34,274 nt of DNA from Betaproteobacteria bacterium (GCA_009693345.1 SHXL01000004.1:1-34274), one strand, 5' to 3'. Positions 18,991 to 27,536 are shown, counted from the first letter of the stretch. Translations and numbers: made by a program. Notes: generated by a model not told the origin, from the letters alone.

Positions 18991-19680
18991 ATGAGCGGCT
19001 ACGACTTCGACGTCATCCAGCGCTCCTGGGTCTATCTGTTCCGCGACGGCATGACGTTCACGCTGACGCTGACGGCGCTGGCGATGGTGGGCGGCATTTT
19101 CTTCGGCACGCTGCTGGCGATGATGCGGCTCTCCAGGTTCAGCATCCTGTCTTATGCCGCGGGCGGCTACGTCAACCTGATGCGCTCGCTGCCGCTGGTG
19201 CTGGTGATTTTCTGGTTCTTCTTCCTCGTGCCCTACATCGGCGCCTGGGCCATCGGCGCCAAGGACCCGGTCAAGGTCGGCTCCTTCATGTCCTGCCTCA
19301 TCACCTTCACCATGTTCGAGGCCGCGTATTACTGCGAAATCATGCGCGCCGGCATCCAGTCGGTGGCGCGCGGCCAGGTCTGGGCCGGCTACGCGCTGGG
19401 GCTCAACTACTGGCTCACGATGGGCAAAATCGTGCTGCCGCAGGCCTTCCGCAACATGCTGCCGGTGCTGCTGACGCAGACCGTGATCCTGTTCCAGGAC
19501 ACCTCGCTCGTTTACGTGATCTCGGCCACCGACTTCCTCGGCGCCGCCGCCAAGGTCGCGAACCGCGACTACCGCCTGGTCGAGATGTACACCTTCGTCG
19601 CCGTGGTCTACTTCATCATCTCCTTCGGCCTGTCGTTGCTGGTCAAGCAGCTGCAGAGCCGGATCGCCATCATCCGCTAA
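18991..19680 (+). CDS. gltK: Amino-acid ABC transporter permease (GltK-like)
   Basis: MSGYDFDVIQRSWVYLFRDGMTFTLTLTALAMVGGIFFGTLLAMMRLS...AAYYCEIMRAGIQSVARGQVWAGYALGLNYWLTMGKIVLPQAFRNMLPVL. Confidence 0.93.
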   Translation: MSGYDFDVIQRSWVYLFRDGMTFTLTLTALAMVGGIFFGTLLAMMRLSRFSILSYAAGGYVNLMRSLPLVLVIFWFFFLVPYIGAWAIGAKDPVKVGSFMSCLITFTMFEAAYYCEIMRAGIQSVARGQVWAGYALGLNYWLTMGKIVLPQAFRNMLPVLLTQTVILFQDTSLVYVISATDFLGAAAKVANRDYRLVEMYTFVAVVYFIISFGLSLLVKQLQSRIAIIR

Positions 19681-19702
19681 GCCACAGGAAAACGGGCCCG
19701 TC

Positions 19703-20431
19703 ATGATCTCCATCAAGAACATCAGCAAGTGGTACGGCAGCTTCCAGGTACTGACCGACTGCTCCACTGAAGTGAAGAAGGGCGAAGTGGTGGTGGTCTG
19801 CGGCCCCTCGGGCAGCGGCAAGTCCACCATCATCAAGTGCGTCAACGCGCTCGAGCCGTTCCAGAAGGGCGAAATCACCGTGGACGGCATTTCGGTTGGC
19901 GACCCGAAGACCGACCTGCCCAAGCTGCGCTCGCGCATCGGCATGGTGTTCCAGAACTTCGAGCTGTTTCCGCACCTCTCGGTCACGGAGAACCTGACGC
20001 TCGCCCAGATCAAGGTGCTCGGCCGCACGCCAGAGGCGGCGCGCGACAAGGCCCTGAAGCTCCTCGACCGGGTCGGCCTGATGGCGCACAAGGACAAGTT
20101 CCCCGGCCAGCTCTCGGGCGGCCAGCAGCAGCGGGTGGCGATCGCGCGCGCCCTCTCCATAGACCCGATCGCGATGCTGTTCGACGAGCCGACCTCGGCC
20201 CTCGACCCGGAGATGATCAACGAGGTGCTCGACGTCATGGTGCAGCTCGCCCAGGAAGGCATGACCATGATGGTGGTGACGCACGAGATGGGCTTCGCCA
20301 AGCGCGTCGCGCACCGCGTGATCTTCATGGACGCGGGCAAGATCATCGAAGACTGCACCAAGGACGACTTTTTCGGCACCCAGCGCTCCGAGCGCGCGCA
20401 GCTGTTCCTCTCGAAGATCCTGCATCATTGA
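19703..20431 (+). CDS. gltL: Amino-acid ABC transporter ATP-binding protein (GltL-like)
   Basis: MISIKNISKWYGSFQVLTDCSTEVKKGEVVVVCGPSGSGKSTIIKCVNALE...LSGGQQQRVAIARALSIDPIAMLFDEPTSALDPEM. Confidence 0.95.
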   Translation: MISIKNISKWYGSFQVLTDCSTEVKKGEVVVVCGPSGSGKSTIIKCVNALEPFQKGEITVDGISVGDPKTDLPKLRSRIGMVFQNFELFPHLSVTENLTLAQIKVLGRTPEAARDKALKLLDRVGLMAHKDKFPGQLSGGQQQRVAIARALSIDPIAMLFDEPTSALDPEMINEVLDVMVQLAQEGMTMMVVTHEMGFAKRVAHRVIFMDAGKIIEDCTKDDFFGTQRSERAQLFLSKILHH

Positions 20432-20456
20432 AAAAAAGGGGCTTGCCCCCTTTTTT
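20432..20456. terminator. Bidirectional-type intrinsic terminator after gltL
   Basis: AAAAAAGGGG-CTTGC-CCCCTTTTTT immediately after the stop codon. Confidence 0.8.
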
Positions 20457-20464
20457 CCTTGGCA

Positions 20465-21022
20465 ATGAACAAGAACTCGCTGTTCGCGGTCCTGCTGCGC
20501 TCGCCGTGGTGGATCAGCATCGCCGTCGCCGCTGGAATTTTCGCGCTAGCGAAGATGGCACTGCCCGAGGCCTACGCGCTCTACGGGATCTTCGCCGCGC
20601 TACCGTTCCTCGTCATCGGCTGCTATACCGCCTGGCAGCAGCTGCGCGCGCCCAGCGCCGAGAAGATCGCCGCGACACTCGAATCGCTGCGCTCGATGTC
20701 CTGGGATGAGTTCTCGTCCGCTCTCGAAGCCGCCTTCCGCCGCGACGGCTACACCGTGAGCCGCCCGAACATCGCCGGCGCCGATCTCGAATTGACCAAA
20801 GCGGGGCGCGTTTCACTGGTGTCCTGCAAGCGCTGGAAAGTCGCGCGTACCGGTATCGAGCCGCTGCGTGAGCTTGATACCGCACGCCGGGCGCGCGAAT
20901 GCATCTACGTCGCCGCGGGCGAGATCTCCGACAACGCCATCGCATTCGCGGCCACGAACAACATCCGCCTGCTGCACGGCGCCGAACTGGCAAAATTGCT
21001 GCCTCAACCCAAGAGCAGATGA
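20465..21022 (+). CDS. Membrane-anchored Mrr-like restriction endonuclease domain protein
   Basis: Two N-terminal hydrophobic helices (WWISIAVAAGIFALAKMALP, ALYGIFAALPFLVIGCYTA), then SWDEFSSALEAAFRRDGYTVSRPNIAGADLELTKAGRVSLVSCKRWKVARTGIEPLRELDTARRARECIYVAAGEISDNAIAFAATNNIRLLHGAELAKLL. Confidence 0.85.
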   Translation: MNKNSLFAVLLRSPWWISIAVAAGIFALAKMALPEAYALYGIFAALPFLVIGCYTAWQQLRAPSAEKIAATLESLRSMSWDEFSSALEAAFRRDGYTVSRPNIAGADLELTKAGRVSLVSCKRWKVARTGIEPLRELDTARRARECIYVAAGEISDNAIAFAATNNIRLLHGAELAKLLPQPKSR

Positions 21023-21032
21023 GAGGAAATCG

Positions 21033-21911
21033 ATGAGCACAGTGGCATTCATAGGTTTGGGCGCGATGGGATCGCGCATGGCGATGAACCTGCACGCGGC
21101 GGGGCACAAGCTGCGCGTCTACAACAGGGACAGGGCGAAGACCAAACCGTTCGCCGACAAGGGCATCGAGGTGTGCGATTCGCCGGCCGCAGCGGCGAAG
21201 GGCGCGGAGTTCGTGTGCTCGATCGTTTCGGACGACACCGCGACGCGCGAGGTGATGCTGGGGGCTGCCGGAATTGTCGGCGCCGCAGCGGCAGGCACGA
21301 TCATTCTCGATTCCAGCACCAATACGCCTGCGATGTCGCGCGAAGTCGCCAAGGCCGCGGCAGCGAAGGGGATCGTCTACCTCGATGCGCCGGTGTCCGG
21401 CTCGATCATGCAGGCGCAGGGCAAGGAGCTGGTGATCCTGGTCGGCGGCGACAAGGCCGCGTTCGACAAGGCGCAGCCGGTGCTGCTCGCGATGGGGCGC
21501 ATGGTGCGGCGCATCGGCGATACGGGCGCCGGCGCGACGTTGAAACTCATCAACAACATGCTATCGGCTTCGCTCATCACGGCGGTCGCCGAGGCCGCGC
21601 AGATGGCGGAAGCAGCGCACCTCGACCTCGATGCAACGATGGAGGTTCTTGGCGAGGGCGCCGCCGGCTCGCGCGTGATGAAGACCAAGCTGCCGAAAAT
21701 GTTGAAGCGCGACTTCTCGCCGCAGTTCCAGCTCGAGTTGATGGACAAGGACCTGCGCTATTTTCTCGCCCTGGCACAGGAGCTCGACCGCCCGGCACCG
21801 CTCGCCTCGCTGGTGCGCAGCCAGTTCCAGGCGGCGCGCCGCGCGCAGCTCGGCAAGCTCGACTCCTGCGCCGTGTTCCTCCAAGCCTCCGGGGAAAAAC
21901 CGAAAACCTAG
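21033..21911 (+). CDS. NAD(P)-dependent beta-hydroxyacid dehydrogenase (3-hydroxyisobutyrate dehydrogenase-like)
   Basis: MSTVAFIGLGAMGSRMAMNLHAAGHKLRVYNRD...LDAPVSGSIMQAQGKELVILVGG...GAGATLKLINNML. Confidence 0.93.
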   Translation: MSTVAFIGLGAMGSRMAMNLHAAGHKLRVYNRDRAKTKPFADKGIEVCDSPAAAAKGAEFVCSIVSDDTATREVMLGAAGIVGAAAAGTIILDSSTNTPAMSREVAKAAAAKGIVYLDAPVSGSIMQAQGKELVILVGGDKAAFDKAQPVLLAMGRMVRRIGDTGAGATLKLINNMLSASLITAVAEAAQMAEAAHLDLDATMEVLGEGAAGSRVMKTKLPKMLKRDFSPQFQLELMDKDLRYFLALAQELDRPAPLASLVRSQFQAARRAQLGKLDSCAVFLQASGEKPKT

Positions 21912-22603
21912 CGCCGCTCGACGCGCAGGCGCATTTCCTCGGGAATCCTGTAGTCCGGATAGCGTTTGCGGAATTCCGCGAGCGCCCTGTCCGCCTCGTC
22001 CTGCCTGCCCTGCCGGCGCAGCTCGGCGATGCGCTCCAGTTCGCGTTCCGGCGTTTCAATTTGCAGATTTCCCTGCGCGGCGGAGCGCTTCGCCAGCATC
22101 GGTGTCGGACCCGCCTGCGGCACGCGTGCGTCGTCGGCGCGCGAGGACAGACCGGCGGATGGCACGGAGGCAGGCGCGGATTCGGCCGCCTGCGGTGCGG
22201 CTGGAATCCGGCGTTCGGCCACGACGCCCTCCTCCTTGGCCGGAAATGGTTTGGGCAAGGATGGCCGCGAAATTTCCGTGGACTTCGCGACCATCGGCTT
22301 GGCCGCTTCTGCGGCCGACACCTTTGCAGCCTCCGCGCGCGCTTGCACTTGGGATTTCGCCTCCTGTTTCGCGGCCGGCGCCGGTCCGGCAATCTCCGGC
22401 TGTTCGTGCTGGATGCGCAGCGTGACCGTGACCGAAAGAACGACGACGGCCGCGAGCGACAGCGGCATCGCCCAGCGTTTGCTCCATGACGAGGTAGACC
22501 GGCGCGCGGCGGCGAGGATGGCATCGTCCAGCGCCCGCGGCGGCTCCTCCGCGCCCAACCCGCGGTAGGCCGCCGAAACATCCGCATCACGCTCTTCAGT
22601 CAT
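21908..22603 (-). CDS. Single-pass membrane protein, putative anti-sigma-like partner
   Basis: MTEERDADVSAAYRGLGAEEPPRALDDAILAAARRSTSSWSKRWAMPLSLAAVVVLSVTVTLRIQ (one TM helix), then an Ala/Pro-rich region and RIAELRRQGRQDEADRALAEFRKRYPDYRIPEEMR. Overlaps the sigma factor 3' end. Confidence 0.65.
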   Translation of the reverse strand: MTEERDADVSAAYRGLGAEEPPRALDDAILAAARRSTSSWSKRWAMPLSLAAVVVLSVTVTLRIQHEQPEIAGPAPAAKQEAKSQVQARAEAAKVSAAEAAKPMVAKSTEISRPSLPKPFPAKEEGVVAERRIPAAPQAAESAPASVPSAGLSSRADDARVPQAGPTPMLAKRSAAQGNLQIETPERELERIAELRRQGRQDEADRALAEFRKRYPDYRIPEEMRLRVERR

Positions 22604-23147
22604 CGGCCACCGCCTCTTTCAGCTTGGACAAAGCGTAGCGCAGGCGGCTCTTCGCGGCCTCCTCGCCGGCGCCGGTCGCGTGCGCGATCTCGGCCACGCT
22701 CATGCCCGCCTCTTCGTGCAGCAGGAAAGCCTCGCGCTGCGCGGCCGGCAGGGCCTCGAACGCGCGCGCAAAGCGCGCCAGGGTTTGCTTTGCTTCAAGC
22801 ATGCGGTGCGGTTCGTAGTCGGCGCCAGCGCGAGGTTCAGCCTGCCCCGATTCTTCCTGGTCCAGGGATACGAGCGTGAGGCCGCGCTTGCGCCAGTGGT
22901 CCACGAGGCGGTTGTGGGCGATCGTATACAGCCAGGTGGTGAATTTCGCCTGGACCTCGTAGCGGGCGCGTGCCTCGATCGCCCGCATCCAGATCTCCTG
23001 GTAAAGCTCTTCGGCTGTCGCCCGGTCCCGGACGCTGCGCAGGACAAAGCGGAAAAGCGCGCCCTTGTGGCGCTGGTAGAGCTGATCGAAGGCGCCGGCG
23101 TCGCCTTCGCGGTATGCGAGCATGAGTTGTTCGTCGCCGGCCTCCAT
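22596..23147 (-). CDS. ECF-type RNA polymerase sigma factor
   Basis: MEAGDEQLMLAYREGDAGAFDQLYQRHKGALFRFVLRSVRDRATAEELYQEIWMRAIEARARYEVQAKFTTWLYTIAHNRLVDHWRKRG...LPAAQREAFLLHEEAGMSVAEIAHATGAGEEAAKSRLRYALSKLKEAV (sigma r2 and r4). Confidence 0.95.
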   Translation of the reverse strand: MEAGDEQLMLAYREGDAGAFDQLYQRHKGALFRFVLRSVRDRATAEELYQEIWMRAIEARARYEVQAKFTTWLYTIAHNRLVDHWRKRGLTLVSLDQEESGQAEPRAGADYEPHRMLEAKQTLARFARAFEALPAAQREAFLLHEEAGMSVAEIAHATGAGEEAAKSRLRYALSKLKEAVADD

Positions 23148-23157
23148 TGCCCCCAGT

Positions 23158-23931
23158 TTACGCGGGTGGGTCGGCGACGAAACCCGGGAACGGATTCGGC
23201 GCTGGCCGGTGCGCCTGCGGCGGAATGATCCCGCACGCGAGCAGATTGCGGTAGCTGTCGTAGTAGATGGTGACGGTCTCGGCGGGCTCGCTCGTGGCGC
23301 GCTCGAAGCCGACATGGCGCGTGTGCGAGGTCTCGATGCGGCCATGGCCGGTACCGAGGCGATCGTCGCGCTCCGCGGCGCGCGGCGAGCTCTGCGCCTC
23401 TGCAGGCGCGCCCGCGCTGCTCGCCGCTTCCTTCCTGGAAAGCAGGCCCGGGGCGAACGGTGCGGGCTGGGACATCGGCGCGGGCTCCACTTTCCTGCGG
23501 TAGAACGCCACGCCGATCACGCCCACGTTGTCGGGGCGCCCGGTGCGTGCGGCGTAGGAATCCGGCAGCGACGTGAAGTAGAACGCGGCGGTCGAGACGA
23601 GGTTCTTGCGCCAGCCACCGATGTCGAACTGCCGGTACGGCGCGAAGACGTAGCCGCTCTGCGGCGCAGCAGCGGTCTCGCCCGTAATCACGTTCACGCC
23701 GTCTACCGAGATCACCCCCAGCACGTCCTCGCGCTGGCGGTTGCGGATGCGCACCGCGTACTCGTTGCCGGGCTTGCCGACCACATTCGCCCGGCCTTCG
23801 TGCCAGTAGACGGGCAGCTGCCGCCCGTCGCTGCGATCGAACAGGGTGACATCGGCCAGACCGCCGAGCGCGGCGGCATGGGCGGAAAAAGCGGTGAGCA
23901 GCGCCGCGCAGGCAAGCTTCAGGGATTTCAT
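23158..23931 (-). CDS. Secreted/periplasmic hypothetical protein
   Basis: Signal peptide MKSLKLACAALLTAFSAHAAA; ...LADVTLFDRSDGRQLPVYWHEGRANVVGKPGNEYAVRIRNRQREDVLGVISVDGVNVITGETA... Ends 10 nt before the sigma factor start. Confidence 0.8.
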   Translation of the reverse strand: MKSLKLACAALLTAFSAHAAALGGLADVTLFDRSDGRQLPVYWHEGRANVVGKPGNEYAVRIRNRQREDVLGVISVDGVNVITGETAAAPQSGYVFAPYRQFDIGGWRKNLVSTAAFYFTSLPDSYAARTGRPDNVGVIGVAFYRRKVEPAPMSQPAPFAPGLLSRKEAASSAGAPAEAQSSPRAAERDDRLGTGHGRIETSHTRHVGFERATSEPAETVTIYYDSYRNLLACGIIPPQAHRPAPNPFPGFVADPPA

Positions 23932-24038
23932 CGGCCTTCCTCCAAGTGTGGGTACAAGGAATGAAACGAAGGGCTGCGCCGAAAGGGTTAAACGCAACTC
24001 GCGTACAATGCGCGCCTTTTCCACACCTGCCAAAGAAC

Positions 24039-24410
24039 ATGAAAAACGAGAAGTCCTACGACTGCAGCAAATGCCCGGGCTACTGCTGCAGCTATCCCCT
24101 AATCGAAGTCTCGAAGTCCGACATTGCCCGGCTCGCGAAGCACTTCGATGTCGATTACGAAACCGCCGAGGAACGCTTCACCCTGTACGACAAGGAAGAG
24201 AAGGTGCGTGGCCTGCGCAAGCAGAAGGATGAATTTTTCGGCACCGTGTGCCGGTTTTTCGATATCAAGGCCAGACGCTGCACGGTCTACGAAGCGCGTC
24301 CGGCCACCTGCCGCAGCTATCCCTACGTCAAATCCTGCGGCTACTGGGAATTCCTGAAATTCGAGCGCGACCTGCAGGACGACGAGAAATTCGTCGCCAT
24401 GACGAGATAG
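24039..24410 (+). CDS. YkgJ-type cysteine cluster protein (CxxCxxxCC; putative Zn/Fe-binding)
   Basis: MKNEKSYDCSKCPGYCCSYPLIEVSKSDIARLAKHF...VCRFFDIKARRCTVYEARPATCRSYPYVKSCGYW. Confidence 0.9.
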   Translation: MKNEKSYDCSKCPGYCCSYPLIEVSKSDIARLAKHFDVDYETAEERFTLYDKEEKVRGLRKQKDEFFGTVCRFFDIKARRCTVYEARPATCRSYPYVKSCGYWEFLKFERDLQDDEKFVAMTR

Positions 24411-26096
24411 TTATTTCCTCGCCAGCGCCGCGGCGCGCAGGCCGGAGAGCGTGGCCGAGGGCGTGATCGCCTCGGGGTCGATCCTGAGCTCCAGGATCGC
24501 GGGTTTTCCCGAGGCCACTGCGCGCTGAAATGCCGGCACAAAATCCGCGCTGTGCTCCACAGTTTCGCCATGGCCGCCGAACGCGCGCGCATAGGCGGCG
24601 AAATCGGGATTCGCCAGCTCTGTGCCCGAAACGCGGCCCGGATACTCTCGCTCCTGGTGCATCCGGATCGTGCCGTACATGCCGTTGTTCACCACCAGCA
24701 CGATGATCGCCGCGCCGTACTGCATGGCGGTGGCGAACTCCTGCCCGTTCATGAGGAACTCGCCGTCGCCGGCGATCGCGACCACGGTACGCCCGGGCGC
24801 CGCTATCTTCGCCGCCACCGCGGCGGGCACGCTGTAGCCCATCGAACCGCTGGTGGGCCCGAGCTGCGTGCGCCATCCGCTCTGCCACCCCCGATACTGG
24901 AAATGCCGGTGCAGCCAACTGGCGAAATTGCCCGCGCCGTTGGTGACGATCGCGTCCTCGGGCAGGTTCTGCGACAGCCAGGCGATGACTTCGCCGTAGT
25001 GCAGCGCGCCGGGCATCGGAATGGGCTTGTTCCAGGCGAGATATTCGTTGTGCGCCGACTCGGCTTGTTCTTTCCATATAGGTGTTTTCAGCTTCGAAAG
25101 AGCGAGAACGAACTCCTCGCAATTCGAATTGATCGGCAGCGTGGCCTGGTAGACCCTGCCCAATTCCTCGGCCCCGGCATGCACGTGCACCAACTTCTGT
25201 TTCGGCACCGGGACCTCGAGCAGCGTGTAGCCGCCGGTGGTCATTTCCCCGAGGCGCGCACCGATGACCAGCAGCAGGTCGGCGTCCTTCACGCGCTGCG
25301 CGAGTTTCGGATTGATGCCGATGCCGACGTCGCCCGCGTAGTTCGGATGCCGGTTGTCGAAGTAATCCTGGCAACGGAAGGCACAGCCCACCGCGATGCC
25401 GCTGGTCTCCGCCCAGGCGCGCAATGCGTCTGCCGCCTGCTTCGTCCAGCCGCCGCCGCCGGCCAGCACGAACGGTCGCTTGGCGAGCGCGAGCAGGCGC
25501 TCGAGTTCTTTCATGTCGCCGGGCGAAGGCGCGGCGCGCGGCGTACGGAAGCGCGGTGCGTCCACCACCGCCGCCTCGGAAAAGAGCATGTCCTCGGGCA
25601 GGGCGAGCAGCACCGGCCCGGGCCGTCCCGCGGTCGCGGTATGAAACGCGTGGCTCACGTATTCTGGAATGCGCTCGGCGCGGTCGATCTGCGCCACCCA
25701 CTTGGTGAGCGGCCCGTACATGCGCCGGTAGTCGATTTCCTGGAACGCCTCGCGCTCGACGAAATCGTTGCCGACCTGGCCCACGAACACCACCATCGGC
25801 GTCGAATCCTGGTACGCGGTATGCACGCCGACCGCGCCGTTGGTGGCGCCGGGGCCGCGCGTAACGAACAGCACGCCCGGCTCGCCGGTGAGTTTGGCCC
25901 AGGCCTCGGCCATGTAGGATGCGCCGCCTTCCTGGCGGCAGATCACGAATTTCAGCTTGTCGCGCACGTCGTGCAGCCCGTCGAGCACCGGCAGGAAGCT
26001 CTCCCCCGGCACGCCGAATGCGATGCGCACGCCGTGGCCGGCGAGCGCATCGGCGAGGATCCTGCCGCCGTGCCTCGTCTTGAGGTCTGGTTTCAC
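24411..26096 (-). CDS. Thiamine pyrophosphate-binding enzyme (acetolactate synthase-like)
   Basis: GTG start (V)KPDLKTRHGGRILADALAGHGVRIAFGVPGESFLPVLDGLHDV...VTRGPGATNGAVGVHTAYQDSTPMVVFVGQV...AIAGDGEFLMNGQEFATAMQYGAAIIVLVVNNGMYGTIRMHQ (TPP motif GDG...NN). Confidence 0.93.
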   Translation of the reverse strand: MKPDLKTRHGGRILADALAGHGVRIAFGVPGESFLPVLDGLHDVRDKLKFVICRQEGGASYMAEAWAKLTGEPGVLFVTRGPGATNGAVGVHTAYQDSTPMVVFVGQVGNDFVEREAFQEIDYRRMYGPLTKWVAQIDRAERIPEYVSHAFHTATAGRPGPVLLALPEDMLFSEAAVVDAPRFRTPRAAPSPGDMKELERLLALAKRPFVLAGGGGWTKQAADALRAWAETSGIAVGCAFRCQDYFDNRHPNYAGDVGIGINPKLAQRVKDADLLLVIGARLGEMTTGGYTLLEVPVPKQKLVHVHAGAEELGRVYQATLPINSNCEEFVLALSKLKTPIWKEQAESAHNEYLAWNKPIPMPGALHYGEVIAWLSQNLPEDAIVTNGAGNFASWLHRHFQYRGWQSGWRTQLGPTSGSMGYSVPAAVAAKIAAPGRTVVAIAGDGEFLMNGQEFATAMQYGAAIIVLVVNNGMYGTIRMHQEREYPGRVSGTELANPDFAAYARAFGGHGETVEHSADFVPAFQRAVASGKPAILELRIDPEAITPSATLSGLRAAALARK

Positions 26097-26117
26097 GCTT
26101 CGATTATAGTGGCGGCC

Positions 26118-26603
26118 GTGAACACGAAACCCACCGACGACATCGTTTCGCTGCGCCGCATCCTGAAAGAGAGCCGGGTACTGGCGGTCGTCGGCCTGTC
26201 GGCGAACTGGCACCGGCCGAGCTACTTTGCCGCCAAGTACATGCTCGAGCACGGCTACCGCGTGATCCCGGTCAATCCGCAGTATGCGGAAGTGCTCGGG
26301 CAGAAATGCTACGCCTCGCTGCGCGACATCCCGGAAAAAGTGGACCTGGTGGACGTGTTCCGCAAGACCGCGGACGTGATGCCGGTCGCCGAGGACGCCA
26401 TTGCGATCGGCGCCCGGGTGCTGTGGCAGCAGCTGGGCGTCACAAACGCCGAGGCCGCCGCCAAGGCGCGCGCCGCCGGCATGGAGATCGTCATGGACCG
26501 CTGCGTCAAGATCGAGCATGGGCGGCTCTTCGGCGGACTCAACTGGGTGGGAGTCAATACGCGGGTGATCTCCGCCAAAAGGCCGCGCTGGCTGGCTTAT
26601 TGA
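26118..26603 (+). CDS. CoA-binding domain protein
   Basis: GTG start; (V)NTKPTDDIVSLRRILKESRVLAVVGLSANWHRPSYFAAKYMLEHGYRVIPVNPQYAEVLGQKCYASLRDIPEKVDLVDVFRK. Fits the CoA-binding protein family (CoA_binding_2). Confidence 0.93.
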   Translation: MNTKPTDDIVSLRRILKESRVLAVVGLSANWHRPSYFAAKYMLEHGYRVIPVNPQYAEVLGQKCYASLRDIPEKVDLVDVFRKTADVMPVAEDAIAIGARVLWQQLGVTNAEAAAKARAAGMEIVMDRCVKIEHGRLFGGLNWVGVNTRVISAKRPRWLAY

Positions 26604-26630
26604 CCTTTTTTAACTATCTCTGCTTCCCCC

Positions 26631-26655
26631 TAGCGGGAATCCCCGCCAGCCGCTA
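26631..26655. promoter_or_regulatory. Inverted repeat TAGCGG...CCGCTA upstream of AraC gene
   Basis: TAGCGG 26631-26636 and CCGCTA 26650-26655; the same arms recur at 27511-27526. Confidence 0.5.
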
Positions 26656-26733
26656 AAGTGGCCTTCATGGCGCGCTCCATCCGGATTTTCGACGGCAGTT
26701 TCGGGCGGCTGCAGTTGATCGAGGCCGCAGGTC

Positions 26734-27495
26734 ATGATCCTGCAGGAAGGCGCCGGCCTCGATATCCTGGTGGATGGCGAGCAGCTGCGGCTGACGCACG
26801 ACAACCTGCTATTCCTGAACCCCGGCGCCATCAGTCAGGCAATGCTCGCGGCCGGCGGGCACGCCCAGTTGTTCGTCTTCCAGGCCTCCGAGGACTGGCT
26901 GCGCAGCCGTTTCCCGGCGGTATTCGACGTCGTCGGGCGGCCGTTCGCCTCCAGCAGCGAGTCCATCAGCCAGCGTATCCGCCAGCTCACGGACACGCTG
27001 GTGATCGAGGTTCTGAACGACCAGTTCCTGTCGCACGAGCGGCTGGAGTTCATGCTGCAGGAGCTGATGCTCTCGATCGTGGAGAGCTGTCTCGCGCGAC
27101 GCGCCTCCGGCGCTCGCTACTGGCGCGGCTCGCCGTTCGCCGACAACCGGATCCGCAAGGCGCTGGCTCTGTTGCGCGCGCACCCGAACAAGGAAGTCAA
27201 CATGAACGAGCTCGCGAGTCGCGTAGGCCTTTCGCGCTCGCGCTTCTACGACCTGTTCCAGCTCTCCACGGGACGATCGCCGCGCGCCTACCTCGACCTG
27301 CTGTGCATCGCGTCGGCGATCTCGAAGCTGTCTTCGGGCAGCGGCAAGATCGCCGATGCGTCGGCCGAACTGGGTTTCTCCGCGCAATCGAATTTCACCC
27401 GCTTTTTCCAGCAGCAGGTCGGCATTCCGCCCTCCCAGTACCGGCGCGCGGCGGTCAAGCCGAACACGGAACCGCAGGACAAACCAGGGGAATGA
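26734..27495 (+). CDS. AraC family transcriptional regulator; the N-terminal piece lies in another frame upstream (26667 on)
   Basis: C-terminal HTH: IRKALALLRAHPNKEVNMNELASRVGLSRSRFYDLFQLSTGRSPRAYLDLLCIASAISKLSSGSGKIADASAELGFSAQSNFTRFFQQQVGIPPSQYRR. A plausible upstream start MARSIRIFDGSFGRLQLIEAAG is out of frame. Confidence 0.85.
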   Translation: MILQEGAGLDILVDGEQLRLTHDNLLFLNPGAISQAMLAAGGHAQLFVFQASEDWLRSRFPAVFDVVGRPFASSSESISQRIRQLTDTLVIEVLNDQFLSHERLEFMLQELMLSIVESCLARRASGARYWRGSPFADNRIRKALALLRAHPNKEVNMNELASRVGLSRSRFYDLFQLSTGRSPRAYLDLLCIASAISKLSSGSGKIADASAELGFSAQSNFTRFFQQQVGIPPSQYRRAAVKPNTEPQDKPGE

Positions 27496-27510
27496 CGCGT
27501 GGCCTCGCCC

Positions 27511-27526
27511 TAGCGGACTGCCGCTA
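27511..27526. promoter_or_regulatory. Inverted repeat CTAGCGG-actg-CCGCTAG-type upstream of metY-like gene
   Basis: TAGCGG-ACTG-CCGCTA, extendable by C/G to 7-bp arms (27510-27527), 10 nt before the ATG. Confidence 0.5.
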
Positions 27527-27536
27527 GAATCCGCCG

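Noticed and set aside
24552-26117. Long N-terminal extension (522 codons) of the CoA-binding ORF
   Set aside because: Antisense to the TPP enzyme; the real gene starts at GTG 26118, where homology begins. The same reasoning applies to the ORF extensions at 28112-28822, 15077-15496 and 32066-32623.
26700-26760. Programmed ribosomal frameshift in the AraC gene
   Set aside because: No slippery heptamer or homopolymer at the junction; mutation or start misassignment is simpler.
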